A stretch of 64,000 nt of DNA, from NCBI GenBank assembly GCA_016703895.1, contig JADJBE010000001.1, forward strand, positions 745,501-809,500, in the 5' to 3' direction. Positions 34,765 to 44,407 of the stretch are shown one piece after another. Made by a program: the position numbers and the translations under genes. The notes under the pieces are model-generated. The model saw only the letters and a list, made by a program, of their open reading frames with translations, searched no databases and had not been told where the DNA came from. This DNA comes from Pseudomonadota bacterium (GTDB lineage: Bacteria > Pseudomonadota > Gammaproteobacteria > Steroidobacterales > Steroidobacteraceae). Positions within the stretch are counted from its first letter, which is position 1, and every line of letters starts with the position of its first letter.

Positions 34765-36702
34765 ATGATCAGCATAGCACCGGCGCCGCAATTGACCGTG
34801 CGTGCGATCGCGCTCGCGATCGTACTCGCGATGATCCTGGCAGCGGCCAACACCTATCTGGGCTTGTTTGCCGGCATGACGATCGCCTCGGCGATTCCCG
34901 CAGCGGTGATTTCCATGGCAGTCCTCAGACTGATGGGCGGCGGCGGCATACTCGAGAACAATATCGTCGCCACCGGCGCGTCCGCCGGTTCATCCATCGC
35001 TTCGGGCGTTATTTTTACAATCCCGGCGCTAGTGATCCTCGGCTTCTGGACCGACTTCCTGTCGCAGTACTGGTGGGTGCTTACCATCGCCGGCCTCGGC
35101 GGTCTGTTAGGTGTGCTGTTTTCCGTGCCGCTACGACGTTCTTTGATTGTCGAGCAGAAGATGGCTTTCCCGGAAGGCAAAGCTGCCGCCGAGGTCCTGA
35201 AGACTGGCGAGAACCCCGCTGAGGGTTTGCGTATTCTTGGCTGGTCGGCGCTCGGCGGCGCGTTCGCAAAACTCGGCGCGGCAAATGGCCTGAAGCTGTT
35301 CCCGGACACGGCCGCATCGGCCACCTACTTCGGCAAATCGATCGCGTTCTTTGGCACTAATCTGTCACCTGCGTTGTTAGGTGTGGGCTACATTGTGGGG
35401 CTCAATGTCGGCACGCTAGTACTGCTCGGCGGCATGCTGTCCTGGAACGTCGCCATTCCCATCTACAGTAGCTACTTTCTCGATGGCAACGCTGCCCTGG
35501 CCGCATCGCTGCAAGGAGTCTCGGCGGAAGACGCCGCCTATGCGATCTGGTCGCAGGAGATTCGCTACCTGGGTGTCGGCGCCATGTTGGTAGGCGGTCT
35601 GTGGGCACTGATCAGTCTGCGTCACTCGATACTGTCGGGAGTCAAGAGCGGCCTGGCCGTTGCGCGCGCCGGCGCTGGCACTGGCGCCGTGCCACATACA
35701 GACCAGGACTTGCCGATGAAGTGGGTGCTGATCGGGATGATGCTGTTCACACTGCCGCTCTGGTGGCTCTACCAGAACATCGTGGGCTCGCTGATGGTGA
35801 GCCTACCGATGACGATCATCATGGTCGTTGCGGGATTTCTGTTCTGCTCCGTCTCGGCGTACATGGCGGGGCTTGTCGGCTCATCTAACAACCCGGTCTC
35901 GGGTATCACGATCTGCACCATTCTTTTCGCAGCCTTGGTGCTGCTCCTGCTGATGGGTCCGAACGCAACCATCGGCCCGGTCGCTGCCATCATGATCGGC
36001 GCCGTAGTTTGCTGCGCTGCATGCATCAGCGGCGACAACCTGCAAGACCTGAAATGCGGCTACATCGTTGGCGCCACACCCTGGCGTCAGCAGGTCATGC
36101 TAGGCATCGGTGCGGCGACCAGCGCGCTCGTCATGGCGCCGGTGCTGCATCTGCTCGACACGGCCTACGGCATTGGCGGCGTACCGACGGCCGAGCATCC
36201 CAGCCCGCTGCTCGCGCCGCAGGCAACACTGATGGCCTCGGTCGCCAAGGGCACGTTCGGCGGTGTGCTGCCCTGGGGAACCATCGCGATTGGCGCCGTG
36301 ATCGGCGTGGCGATCATCGTCTGGGACGTGATCCTCAAGAACCGCGGCTCGAACTTTCGTGCACCCGTATTGGCAGTGGCTGTCGGCATCTATCTGCCGC
36401 TGGAGCTGTCGGTGCCGATCTTCGCCGGCGGTTTGCTGTCCTATCTCGTGGCACGAACCTTCGGCAAGGACAAGAGCGAGGAGGAAGTCGAACGCTTGCA
36501 TCGCAAAGGAATGTTGTTTGCGGCCGGCATGATCACCGGCGAGGCACTGATGGGCATCGTGATCGCCGGTGCAATCGTGATACGCGAGCGGCCTGACGCG
36601 CTGGCCTTGCCCGCAGCGTTCCAATTTGGCGGTTGGTTGGGTCTCGCGCTGCTGGGATTTCTGGCGGCGGCACTTTATCGCACCGCCAGTCAACGTTGCT
36701 AG
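34765..36702 (+). CDS. OPT family oligopeptide transporter
   Basis: 645 aa from ATG at 34765 with GAGG upstream. The frame also stays open back to 34267 inside the POT gene; that extension is rejected. About 15-16 helices. OPT features: GLFAGMTIASAIPAAVISMAVLR, ILENNIVATGASAGSSIASGVIFTIPALVILGFW, MAFPEGKAAAEVLKTG, and AYMAGLVGSSNNPVSGITICTI, which holds the SSNNPVSG region. This prokaryotic OPT type imports oligopeptides or metal-peptide complexes. 47 bp downstream of the POT gene, likely co-transcribed. Confidence 0.92.
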   Translation: MISIAPAPQLTVRAIALAIVLAMILAAANTYLGLFAGMTIASAIPAAVISMAVLRLMGGGGILENNIVATGASAGSSIASGVIFTIPALVILGFWTDFLSQYWWVLTIAGLGGLLGVLFSVPLRRSLIVEQKMAFPEGKAAAEVLKTGENPAEGLRILGWSALGGAFAKLGAANGLKLFPDTAASATYFGKSIAFFGTNLSPALLGVGYIVGLNVGTLVLLGGMLSWNVAIPIYSSYFLDGNAALAASLQGVSAEDAAYAIWSQEIRYLGVGAMLVGGLWALISLRHSILSGVKSGLAVARAGAGTGAVPHTDQDLPMKWVLIGMMLFTLPLWWLYQNIVGSLMVSLPMTIIMVVAGFLFCSVSAYMAGLVGSSNNPVSGITICTILFAALVLLLLMGPNATIGPVAAIMIGAVVCCAACISGDNLQDLKCGYIVGATPWRQQVMLGIGAATSALVMAPVLHLLDTAYGIGGVPTAEHPSPLLAPQATLMASVAKGTFGGVLPWGTIAIGAVIGVAIIVWDVILKNRGSNFRAPVLAVAVGIYLPLELSVPIFAGGLLSYLVARTFGKDKSEEEVERLHRKGMLFAAGMITGEALMGIVIAGAIVIRERPDALALPAAFQFGGWLGLALLGFLAAALYRTASQRC

Positions 36703-36709
36703 TCCGCGC

Positions 36710-36752
36710 AACTAGTCAGCACAACTAGTCAGCACAACTAGTCAGCACAACT
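36710..36752. repeat. 13-bp tandem repeat, three copies plus partial
   Basis: Three exact copies of AACTAGTCAGCAC run from 36710 to 36748, followed by AACT. A degenerate copy may lie just upstream (gctagtccgc). It sits in the 78-bp gap between the OPT gene and the EamA transporter start. The CTAG tetramers are otherwise rare in such GC-rich sequence. Copy number could vary between strains. No function known. Confidence 0.9.
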
Positions 36753-36780
36753 GGCTCGCTCGCGAGTCATCGCCTACATC

Positions 36781-37686
36781 TTGTTCGCCAATCGGTCTGC
36801 CAAACTCGCGCTCTGTCTCACGATCGTCTATCTCGTGTGGGGCTCGAGCTATCTCGCTACCGCTATCGGCGTCAAGCATCTGCCGCCACTATTGTTTGGT
36901 GGCGTACGCTTCTTCATCGCTGGCTTGATACTAACGACTATTGCCCACCTTCGAGGCCAGCAACTGCGAATCGATCGAACTGAGCTGCGGCATCTCAGCT
37001 GGGTTGCACTCGGCAGCATTTTGCTCAGCAACGGCATGAACGCCTGGGGCCTGCAATATGTGGCGTCCAATCAGGCTGCGTTGCTTAACACCATGGCGGC
37101 GCTGTGGATCGCGATCTTCGCTACCCGCGGGCCGCGCGCTCATCCGCTCGATCGACACACGATCGTCGGGCTATTGATCGGGTTCGTCGGCGCGGCGCTG
37201 ATCATCTGGCCACGCGGCAGCCTGTTCAGCAGCAACTTGCCGCAGCAAGGCATCATTCTGCTCGGCGTATTGGGCTGGTCATTCTCGGCCGTCTACCTGC
37301 GCAACGTGGCCTCGAAACTTGAGGTGCTGGCCTTCACTGGCATGCAGTTCCTGATCGGTGGCACGATGCTGATGCTTGCCGGTTTCGCTGTCGGGGAAGC
37401 GCCGCGCTTCATTCTGACGCCAGCCGGACTCTGGCCGATGGTCTATCTCACTTTGGTCAGCTCTTGCGTGGCCTATCTGGCCTTCGCGTGGCTGGCGAAA
37501 AACACAACACCGGCCGTAGTAGGCACCTACGCTTACGTCAATCCGGCAGTGGCTGCCGTGGTCGGTTGGGCGGTACTCGATGAACGACTGAGCGGCAATC
37601 AACTAACGGGCATGGTCATCATGCTCGTGGGGATTGGCATCGTGAGCTGGCAGAGCCAACGTCGCCGACTGGCGCCGGCACCGTAG
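36781..37686 (+). CDS. EamA/DMT family transporter (YedA-like)
   Basis: 301 aa from TTG at 36781, ten membrane helices in two EamA repeats. Opens with LCLTIVYLVWGSSYLATAIGV, then LPPLLFGGVRFFIAGLIL; the second repeat has GWSFSAVYLRNVAS and TYAYVNPAVAAVVGWAVLDERL. These match the YedA/RhaT-like DMT branch that exports metabolites or drugs. The substrate is not known. Lies downstream of the tandem repeat; no clear ribosome binding site. Confidence 0.87.
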   Translation: MFANRSAKLALCLTIVYLVWGSSYLATAIGVKHLPPLLFGGVRFFIAGLILTTIAHLRGQQLRIDRTELRHLSWVALGSILLSNGMNAWGLQYVASNQAALLNTMAALWIAIFATRGPRAHPLDRHTIVGLLIGFVGAALIIWPRGSLFSSNLPQQGIILLGVLGWSFSAVYLRNVASKLEVLAFTGMQFLIGGTMLMLAGFAVGEAPRFILTPAGLWPMVYLTLVSSCVAYLAFAWLAKNTTPAVVGTYAYVNPAVAAVVGWAVLDERLSGNQLTGMVIMLVGIGIVSWQSQRRRLAPAP

Positions 37687-37692
37687 CGCCAC

Positions 37693-38472
37693 CTAACCAG
37701 CCGGGCAGGTCGCAACGAGTGAGCCTGCGCTGAGGGCCGTCAGGTCGACCGTACGAGTGACACGTTCCCGCGAGGGAAAGTCGATCTGCACCGTCATGTT
37801 GCGGCCAGACACATCGCGGATGTTGGTTAGTCCCTTGTAACGCATCAACACACGGTCACTCTTCCGATAGCTCACCTCGATGTAGGGCAAGAACCAGCCG
37901 AGAAACCCCGACAGGTTGAGCCGAATCACGCTGACAGCGGCGCCCTCAATCTCGGCTTCACCATGTTTGTGCACCTTGAACGACATGGAATCGAGTCGAC
38001 TTGGGACTAGAAACCGGAATTTGACGGTTCGATTGGCCTCCAGATCGTTCCAATGCAGCCGGACAAACTCATCGAAACCCGCATCAGACACGATCGCTGC
38101 GGATCGCGGCACGGCGCGGCGCTTCAATGCGGCGTCTTTGCCGTTGCGCTGGAACACTTCCAGTCCGGCCTGCGTACGGCGTAAACCTTCCAGATAGCCC
38201 GTCCGCGCATCTTTCAGCTCAAACAACGGTTCCGTCCGATTGCCGGCATAGTCGAGTTGTTTGCGCGCGAAAGTTGCCTGGCCGGCAGCGCATTGGTAGC
38301 GCACGACTCGCTGTTCGTCCTGCGTACCGTAACCACGTACCGCATGCGATTCGACGTACAGCAACGCGCCAGTATCGAGGTGGCGGGCGTAACCGTTGAA
38401 AACCCGGTCGGTCGCGGCTGCAGCCTGAGTCAACGCCAGCGCCGTGCATAGGACAAACAGTTTGAATCTCAT
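37693..38472 (-). CDS. Conserved secreted protein, unknown function
   Basis: About 259 aa from ATG at 38472; a longer frame to 38553 would precede the signal peptide and is rejected. Signal peptide (FKLFVLCTALALTQAAAA). The mature part contains TDRVFNGYARHLDTGALLYVESH, RKQLDYAGNRTEPLFELKDARTGYLEGL and a C-terminal VSYRKSDRVLMRYKGLTNIRD beta-rich segment. No catalytic motif recognised. Related proteins in gammaproteobacteria are annotated hypothetical. Immediately follows YvlD-like gene on the same strand. Confidence 0.7.
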   Translation of the reverse strand: MRFKLFVLCTALALTQAAAATDRVFNGYARHLDTGALLYVESHAVRGYGTQDEQRVVRYQCAAGQATFARKQLDYAGNRTEPLFELKDARTGYLEGLRRTQAGLEVFQRNGKDAALKRRAVPRSAAIVSDAGFDEFVRLHWNDLEANRTVKFRFLVPSRLDSMSFKVHKHGEAEIEGAAVSVIRLNLSGFLGWFLPYIEVSYRKSDRVLMRYKGLTNIRDVSGRNMTVQIDFPSRERVTRTVDLTALSAGSLVATCPAG

Positions 38473-38506
38473 GACGCAACAGTTCGGGCACGCGGCCCGG
38501 CTGGAT

Positions 38507-38884
38507 TCAATTGCTCTTGCGTCGCAGAATTTCGATCTTGCCTTTCGGGCCAATGAACCAGGAACCGATCCAGCTCACGACGCTGACGACGATAGCCGTG
38601 AGGATGGCTGTCCAAAAACCCTGCATCTGAAAGCCCGGCAACAGCAAGGCGACCAGCCCTACCATCGCCGCATTGATCACCAGCAGGAACAGGCCGAGCG
38701 TGACGACTGTCATCGGCAACGTCAGGATGATCGCAATCGGGCGCACGATGGCATTCACTAGCCCGAGCAACAGCCCGGCGAGCAGCAGCGTGGTGGGCGC
38801 ATCGATCACAACGCCTGGCAACCAGCGGGTCGCCAGCCACAAGCCCAACGCCGCGATCACACCGCGCAACAAAAAACCGATCAT
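38507..38884 (-). CDS. Phage holin-family/YvlD-like membrane protein
   Basis: 125 aa from ATG at 38884. Four membrane helices: IGFLLRGVIAALGLWLATRWLPGVV, LLAGLLLGLVNAIVRPI, ILTLPMTVVTLGLFLLVINAAMVGLVALLLPGF, and WTAILTAIVVSVVSWI, ending with a basic tail. The NAIVRPIAIILTLPMTVVTLGLF core is typical of the YvlD/DUF360 family of unknown function. The ATG overlaps the stop of the AHSA1 gene (ATGA). Confidence 0.88.
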   Translation of the reverse strand: MIGFLLRGVIAALGLWLATRWLPGVVIDAPTTLLLAGLLLGLVNAIVRPIAIILTLPMTVVTLGLFLLVINAAMVGLVALLLPGFQMQGFWTAILTAIVVSVVSWIGSWFIGPKGKIEILRRKSN

Positions 38885-39332
38885 GACGCTGTCTCCTCGC
38901 GATCCAGATTCTTTTCCAGAAAAACCTTCAGGCGCGCCAACGCCCGTTGCCAGTGTACCCGCTTGCGCGCGTGGTAGTAATCCCACCCCGGATCGTTGGG
39001 CAGACCTGAATTGAGCAATCGGGTCGCGAACGCTCGCCGTCAGCTTCGAACAGGAAGTCGTCCACCTCGACGCCATCGAACGCCGGTGCAGATGAACCGC
39101 TCAGTAGCAGCAGGCGTAGGCGTTGAGCTGGCTCGAACACATCGATGTGGGCGTCGATCTCGACGGCGCTGTCGAACCGCACTCGCAGACTGCCATCCGG
39201 CTTCGCGCGGATCGTGGCACTGGGCGAGCACCAGCGAGCGAGCGACAGCGGCTGGGTCCAGGCTGTCCAGACGCGCGCGACCGGCGCGCTGATATCGGTC
39301 CGCAAGGCGTAGCTTCGGAACTCGTTTGCCAT
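38881..39332 (-). pseudogene. AHSA1/SRPBCC domain protein, frameshifted
   Basis: The first frame (ATG at 39332) gives a START-like SRPBCC domain: FRSYALRTDISAPVARVWTAWTQPLSLARWCSP, then EIDAHIDVFEPAQRLRL and VDDFLFEADGER. It then goes wrong. The next frame continues with FATRLLNSGLPNDPGWDYYHARKRVHWQRALARLKVFLEKNL and a stop at 38881 that overlaps the next ATG. One extra base at about 39030 fits. Small-molecule-binding or Hsp90-activator-like family; ligand unknown. Confidence 0.75.
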
Positions 39333-39434
39333 GGCGCTATTGTGCCATCCGGCGGCTGCAATGCACGATAACAATTGCACCGTCCTAACATGCAGCGCAA
39401 CATCGGTAGCTTGTTTCACAGCAAAGGCTCTACC

Positions 39435-39824
39435 GTGACACTCGTCGATCTCGTTATCGCACTCGCACTGCTGCAGTACCTCGTTTTTTCGATGGCCGTC
39501 GGCCGCGCCCGCGGCAAGTTTGGCGTGCAAGCGCCCGCCGTATCCGGGCACCCAGACTTCGAGCAGTATCTGCGTGTGCAGCAAAACACGCTCGAATGCC
39601 TCATCATCGTCATACCGTCAATGTGGTTGTTTGCCCGCTATGTGAGCGAACCGTGGGCCGCAGGCCTCGGCGCGGCCTATCTGCTCGGCCGCGTCATGTA
39701 CTTCCTGGGCTATACCAAGGCGGCCGAGAAGCGTGCGGCGGGCTACGGAGTCACTGCGCTCGCGATGATGGCGCTCTTGATAGGGTCGCTAGTGGGCATC
39801 GTGCTGGCGCTGCTTCGCGCCTGA
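39435..39824 (+). CDS. MAPEG family membrane protein
   Basis: 129 aa from GTG at 39435 with AAAGG upstream; the frame also contains an ATG at 39390. Four helices. Seen: ALALLQYLVFSMAVGRARGKFGVQAPAVSGHPDFEQYLRVQQNTLECL (in parts), with the conserved Glu of the glutathione-binding HPDFEQYLRVQQNTLE motif, and GRVMYFLGYTKAAEKRAAGYG. Members are microsomal glutathione transferases or eicosanoid enzymes; bacterial roles are mostly detoxification. Divergent from the AHSA1 gene. Confidence 0.85.
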   Translation: MTLVDLVIALALLQYLVFSMAVGRARGKFGVQAPAVSGHPDFEQYLRVQQNTLECLIIVIPSMWLFARYVSEPWAAGLGAAYLLGRVMYFLGYTKAAEKRAAGYGVTALAMMALLIGSLVGIVLALLRA

Positions 39825-39840
39825 ACCCAGACGGATCCGC

Positions 39841-40503
39841 TCAAGCGCCCGCGGCACGCGCCGCGTCGGCGCGGGCCTTGACGACCGTGACCACTACCGG
39901 AACCAATGACACGATGATGATGCCGATGGTGACCAGGCTGAAGTTGTTGCGGACCAGCGGGATATTGCCGAAGAAGTAACCCGCATAGAGTAGCAACAGC
40001 ACCCACAAGAAGGCTCCGGTGATGCTGTAAGCCTGATAGCGCAAGTAGGGCATCCGCGCAATTCCGGCCACAAACGGCGCGACCGTGCGCAGGATCGGCA
40101 CGAAGCGTGAAATGACTATGGTAGAAGCGCCGTACTTGGTGAAGTAGCCCTCCGCCTGACGCAGATACTGCACCTTGAGCAAGCGATACTTGCCACTGAA
40201 AGCCGGCGGCCCGATCCATCGACCGACATGGTAGTTAGTTGTATTGCCAAGAATTGCCGCAGTGATCAATAGCATTGCCATCAGATGGACATTGAGCGTA
40301 CCGCTCGTGTCGATGGCTGCGAGAGCCCCAACTGCAAATAACAGACTGTCACCTGGAAGGAAGGGCGTTACCACCAAGCCGGTCTCCGCAAACACGATCA
40401 GAAACAGGATCGCGTAGATCCAGACGTCGTAACGCACCAGCAGCTCGACCAAATGACGATCGAGATGCAGGATGAAATCGATCAGGGTTGCGAATAGATC
40501 CAC
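39841..40503 (-). CDS. DedA family membrane protein
   Basis: 220 aa. DedA (SNARE-associated/VTT) proteins are lipid scramblases or flippases needed for proton-motive force and envelope integrity. Seen: LIVFAETGLVVTPFLPGDSLLFAVGALAA (the E...G...F.PGD motif), TNYHVGRWIG, and the amphipathic FVPILRTVAPFVAGIARM with conserved Arg, followed by membrane segments. Converges with the MAPEG gene end. Confidence 0.9.
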   Translation of the reverse strand: MDLFATLIDFILHLDRHLVELLVRYDVWIYAILFLIVFAETGLVVTPFLPGDSLLFAVGALAAIDTSGTLNVHLMAMLLITAAILGNTTNYHVGRWIGPPAFSGKYRLLKVQYLRQAEGYFTKYGASTIVISRFVPILRTVAPFVAGIARMPYLRYQAYSITGAFLWVLLLLYAGYFFGNIPLVRNNFSLVTIGIIIVSLVPVVVTVVKARADAARAAGA

Positions 40504-40548
40504 GTAAGCGGTTCCGAGTGGTTGAGTAGCGCAGCGCCTGACGGTGAA

Positions 40549-41847
40549 TCAGTGCAGGCGCGCGGTGAGCGGCGGCGCTGTGCGCACAGCCGGCGCTCTG
40601 TTCAAGACCCGCAACGCCGCGGCGACATCGCGGTCGTGCGCGAGGAGACTTGCGCGGCCATCGGGATCCGCCAAGTCCATGTTGGCCGGATCTGCCCCCT
40701 CGAGCAGCACGTCCGGGTCGATGCCTCGACCGTCGATCGAGCGTCCCGAGGGTGTGAAATAGTGCGAGGTCGTTAGTTTGATCGCCCGTCCCTGCGACAG
40801 CGGCATCACGGTCTGTACCGAACCCTTGCCGAATGTTCTGCGGCCCACCAATAGCGCACGGCCATTGTCCTGCAACGCGCCTGCCAGAATCTCGGCGGCC
40901 GACGCGGACGCGCCGTTCACCAGTACGACCACGGGCGCACCGGCGAGCAAATCGCCAGGTTCTGCGGTCATCTTGAATCGGGCGTCCTGCGCACGGCCGT
41001 CGGCGGTAACGATTGTGCCGCTCTCGAGCAGCAGATCGGCAACGGCGCCGCCTGCTTCGAGCAGACCACCCGGGTTGTTTCTAAGGTCGATAACGAGGCC
41101 GGCAAGCTTGGGTGTTGCCGCCAATCGCAAACTATCGAGTGCGCGGCGAAAATCCTGGGCGGTGGTCGCACTGAAATGCGAGATCTTCAGGTAGCCGATC
41201 TGCGGCGTCAGCCTGACGGCCACGACGCTGTGCACGTCCACTTGTGCGCGGCGCAACAAAAACTCCAGCGGTAACGCTTCACCGCCGCGCCGGACTGACA
41301 GCCGAACCGCAGAGCCGGCTGGGCCTCGCATGCGTGTAATGGCCGCTTCAACGTTACTGCCAACAGACTCACCGTCGATCGACACGACCAGATCGCCGGC
41401 GCGCAGGCCAGCACGAGCGGCGGGCGACTGCTCGAACGGTCGCACGACGCGGATGGCATCGACCGCCGGTGCGACTTCGATCCCTACGCCGGGGTAGCTG
41501 CCGGTCGTACTGACACGCATTTCCTCGTATTCGTTACTGTCGAGATAGGCGGAATAGGGATCGAGCCCAGACACCAGGCCGCGCACCGCATGAGCGATCA
41601 ATTTATCCTCATCGACAGGCTCGACATACTCGCGCTTGACGCGTTCCAAGACTTCACGCAGGAGTCCGTCATGGCCCACTGCATGGCCGATGCCGCGCCA
41701 CGGTAGTGCCCCCACTTGGGTCGGCGGTGCCAAAGCGGTCAACGCACCGGAATCGCGACTTGCGCGGACGTCCCCGCCGACCGCCACCAGGAAGCCAAGC
41801 AAGGCACCGGTCGCCAGGGTAACGAGGGTACGAGTCGAAGACTGCAT
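40549..41847 (-). CDS. ctpA: S41 family carboxyl-terminal processing protease
   Basis: 432 aa. N-terminal anchor (TRTLVTLATGALLGFLVAVGG), helical domain with VSGLDPYSAYLDSNEYEEMR, PDZ domain (SPAARAGLRAGDLVVSIDGESV), and the S41 core: LRNNPGGLLEAG, VLVNGASASAAEILAGALQ with nucleophilic Ser, GRRTFGKGSVQTVMPL with catalytic Lys, and TPSGRSIDGRGIDPDVLL. Cleaves proteins at their C-termini in the periplasm and controls peptidoglycan hydrolases. EnvC, another cell-wall factor, is two genes upstream with a GGDEF/EAL gene in between. Confidence 0.93.
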   Translation of the reverse strand: MQSSTRTLVTLATGALLGFLVAVGGDVRASRDSGALTALAPPTQVGALPWRGIGHAVGHDGLLREVLERVKREYVEPVDEDKLIAHAVRGLVSGLDPYSAYLDSNEYEEMRVSTTGSYPGVGIEVAPAVDAIRVVRPFEQSPAARAGLRAGDLVVSIDGESVGSNVEAAITRMRGPAGSAVRLSVRRGGEALPLEFLLRRAQVDVHSVVAVRLTPQIGYLKISHFSATTAQDFRRALDSLRLAATPKLAGLVIDLRNNPGGLLEAGGAVADLLLESGTIVTADGRAQDARFKMTAEPGDLLAGAPVVVLVNGASASAAEILAGALQDNGRALLVGRRTFGKGSVQTVMPLSQGRAIKLTTSHYFTPSGRSIDGRGIDPDVLLEGADPANMDLADPDGRASLLAHDRDVAAALRVLNRAPAVRTAPPLTARLH

Positions 41848-41912
41848 GGCGGGATACTACCTGAGCTATGGGCCGAGTCGCTCGTGCTGCAGCGCAGAGT
41901 GCCGAGCAGAAC

Positions 41913-44153
41913 CTAGTTGGCGAGGCGCCTGGGACCGTTGTGGCTCGCGGCCAGACCCGTCTGGCCCAGGTCGGGCGCTACCATATGGATGGGCCGCGCA
42001 GCTGCCAACAGAGGCAGTTCCTCGAGCACCTCCTCGATGGGCTTGGGGCGTCCTATAGCAAAACCCTGTCCGTAATCGACACCCAAATCGACGATGCAGC
42101 GATAAATCTCGTCCGTCTCGACGTACTCGGCGACCGTCAAGATACCCATAGACCGCGCGAGCTGCGCGATCGCGCGCACCATCGACTCAGCGCGCGGATC
42201 TTTCAGGACGTCGCGTACGAAGCTGCCGTCTATCTTGAGAATATCGACCGGCAAGCGGCGCAGGTAGGCCAGTGAAGACTGACCCGTACCGAAGTCATCG
42301 AGCGCCACCTCACATCCCAGCTTGCGCAAGCGAAGCATCAGCGACTCGGTCGCTTCGATGCTTGCTACCGCCGCGCTCTCGGTCAACTCGAAACAAAACA
42401 CCCCAGGGTCGAGGCCGCTCGTCTTGACGGTCTCGATGACGAAATCGGTAAATCCTACGTCGCCGATCGACTGACCCGAGAAGTTGACGGCAAATACGAT
42501 CGGTGCACCTTGGAGTATCTCGGCGTGAGGCTGCAACAGGCGCACTGTCTCTTCCAGCACCCAGCGATCGATGGTCTTCATCATCTGGTAACGCATGGCG
42601 GCGGACAGAAAGCGGTCTGGGCCAATGGTATTGCCCTCGCGATCGAGCATCCGCAACAGAATCTCGAAATGCGGCCGACCACCGCCGTCGACGAGCGGCA
42701 TGATCATCTGCGCTGCCAGGCGGAGCCGTTTCTCAGCGAGCGCAACGCGAACGTCCGTCGCAACGTTGATGTCGGTGAAACGCCGCACGATGCTGACGTC
42801 GGCATCCTGGAACAGTTCGACGCGGTTGCGACCGCGGTCCTTGGCCGCTTTGCAGGCGGATTCTGCCTCGGCGAGCGGGCGACCGATGTCGCGATCACGG
42901 TAGGTGAAAGGCGCAATACCAACGCTGATGGTGGTCGCGAAGCGGGAGTCGTCGCCGGCAGGTGCAAGCTTCATCGCGCCTTGGCGCAGACTGTCGGCAA
43001 AGGTTTGTGCTTCCTCGAGCGCACCGGGTAGCAACACCGCAAACCGATCGCCGGAAATTCGTGCCGCGGTGGCGGACGGCGGCAAGCGCCGACGAATCAG
43101 CTCACCGATCTGTGCGATCGCTTTGTCGCCCACGTGCATACCGAGGTTTTCGTTCAGCACGTGCAGCTGGTCGACGTCGATATAGAGTAGCGATGTGGCC
43201 CGCGCGCGCTGCGACTCATCCGCCACAGCCAGGCGAACGCGCTGCTCGAGTGCCGCGCGGGTCAACAGCCCAGACAACGCGTCGTAGCTGGATTCGATGG
43301 CTGTCGCCGCCTTGCGCGCGAGCAGATCCGCCAGTTGCGCGTCGCGCTCGGCAAACTCGGGGCTCGTTTCGTGCCGGAACAGAGCCAGTACGCCCATCGC
43401 GCGGCCACTGGCCTGGCGAATCGGACAAGCGACGATGCGATAAGGGACCCGCGCCTGCTGATCTTTGGTGGCCACTCTATTGATGATGATGGGTTCACGG
43501 CGCGCCTGGGTCAGCGACAGCAGCTGCCGATGCGTCTTCGCAACGATGCCGCTGTCCGCGCCTCCGTCCGGATCCGCATACACTTGAACCAGCCCTCGCT
43601 CCGGCACAATGATCGCACTCATTGCGCACTTCAGACGCGAGGTTGCGTTCTGCAGTAACGTCTTCAGATCATCGGTGCCGCCGTCATCACGATCGCTGGA
43701 GACCGCGAGTAACAACTCGAGATCTTTATCACGCGAGAGGAGAGCGACTCGCTTAAATTCCTTGATGCTGGCTTGGGATTGAAAATCACGCCGCAGACAC
43801 TCCAGCGCAGGCCGCAGAATGCCGTTCACGAACGCAAACGACTGTTGCTCACCATCGCCGATACGCCGACAGCTGATCGCGACGATCAGCGCCAGACGGT
43901 TGCGCTCATCGCGCAGCCAGAATAAGTAGGTAGGGCCACTGTCCGGCAACTGACGTAGCTGGCCGGCACTGTCGCTATCGGCTTCAGCCACGGAAATAGC
44001 TTCGGCCACCAAGCGGAACATGTCGGGGCCAGCGCTATTGACGCTCGACCAAACAAGATCGCCCAACGCGTCAAAGATATTGATTGCGTTGGAGCGTGGC
44101 AGCAGCGAACGCACCAATTGGGCGTACGGTTCAAGGGCGTGTCGTTGCGTCAT
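41913..44153 (-). CDS. GAF-GGDEF-EAL domain protein, degenerate GGDEF
   Basis: 746 aa. Order: N-terminal sensory region, GAF-like domain (about 150-285), GGDEF (about 295-450) and EAL (about 480-735). The GGDEF loop reads SGDRF, so it is probably not a cyclase. The EAL domain reads EILLR at the first motif, yet keeps NFSGQS, ELTES, ALDDFGTGQSSLAYL, ILKIDGSF, AEYVET and DYGQGFAIG, so most metal and catalytic residues are there and phosphodiesterase activity on c-di-GMP is plausible. No transmembrane segment. Lies between envC and ctpA. Confidence 0.9.
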   Translation of the reverse strand: MTQRHALEPYAQLVRSLLPRSNAINIFDALGDLVWSSVNSAGPDMFRLVAEAISVAEADSDSAGQLRQLPDSGPTYLFWLRDERNRLALIVAISCRRIGDGEQQSFAFVNGILRPALECLRRDFQSQASIKEFKRVALLSRDKDLELLLAVSSDRDDGGTDDLKTLLQNATSRLKCAMSAIIVPERGLVQVYADPDGGADSGIVAKTHRQLLSLTQARREPIIINRVATKDQQARVPYRIVACPIRQASGRAMGVLALFRHETSPEFAERDAQLADLLARKAATAIESSYDALSGLLTRAALEQRVRLAVADESQRARATSLLYIDVDQLHVLNENLGMHVGDKAIAQIGELIRRRLPPSATAARISGDRFAVLLPGALEEAQTFADSLRQGAMKLAPAGDDSRFATTISVGIAPFTYRDRDIGRPLAEAESACKAAKDRGRNRVELFQDADVSIVRRFTDINVATDVRVALAEKRLRLAAQMIMPLVDGGGRPHFEILLRMLDREGNTIGPDRFLSAAMRYQMMKTIDRWVLEETVRLLQPHAEILQGAPIVFAVNFSGQSIGDVGFTDFVIETVKTSGLDPGVFCFELTESAAVASIEATESLMLRLRKLGCEVALDDFGTGQSSLAYLRRLPVDILKIDGSFVRDVLKDPRAESMVRAIAQLARSMGILTVAEYVETDEIYRCIVDLGVDYGQGFAIGRPKPIEEVLEELPLLAAARPIHMVAPDLGQTGLAASHNGPRRLAN

Positions 44154-44407
44154 CCGTGGCGCTCAGTCGCTCGTAAGCTGGTAAGTGGTGGTGCGGGCAT
44201 AGGCAGTGATCCTGACAACCAGCATCGCCAATTCCGCCACCCAGCACGTTGACGCACTGCGCGTTTTGTTAACAGCTCGCGGTGCTATCCAGAACCAGGC
44301 ACTAACGGAACAACTACCAGCCTAGCGTGCCAGATGGTGCGCAGCATTAACTTATTCGCACGCGTTTCGGCAATTTCCGTGACTTGCGGCACAGTTGCCG
44401 CGGCCAC
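44154..44407. other. Intergenic region, 254 bp
   Basis: Gap between the envC stop and the GAF-GGDEF-EAL start, both on the minus strand. It has no convincing ORF, tRNA or strong hairpin. The AT-rich patches around 44345-44355 might belong to a promoter for the GGDEF/EAL gene, but I see no good -35/-10 pair. Confidence 0.5.
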
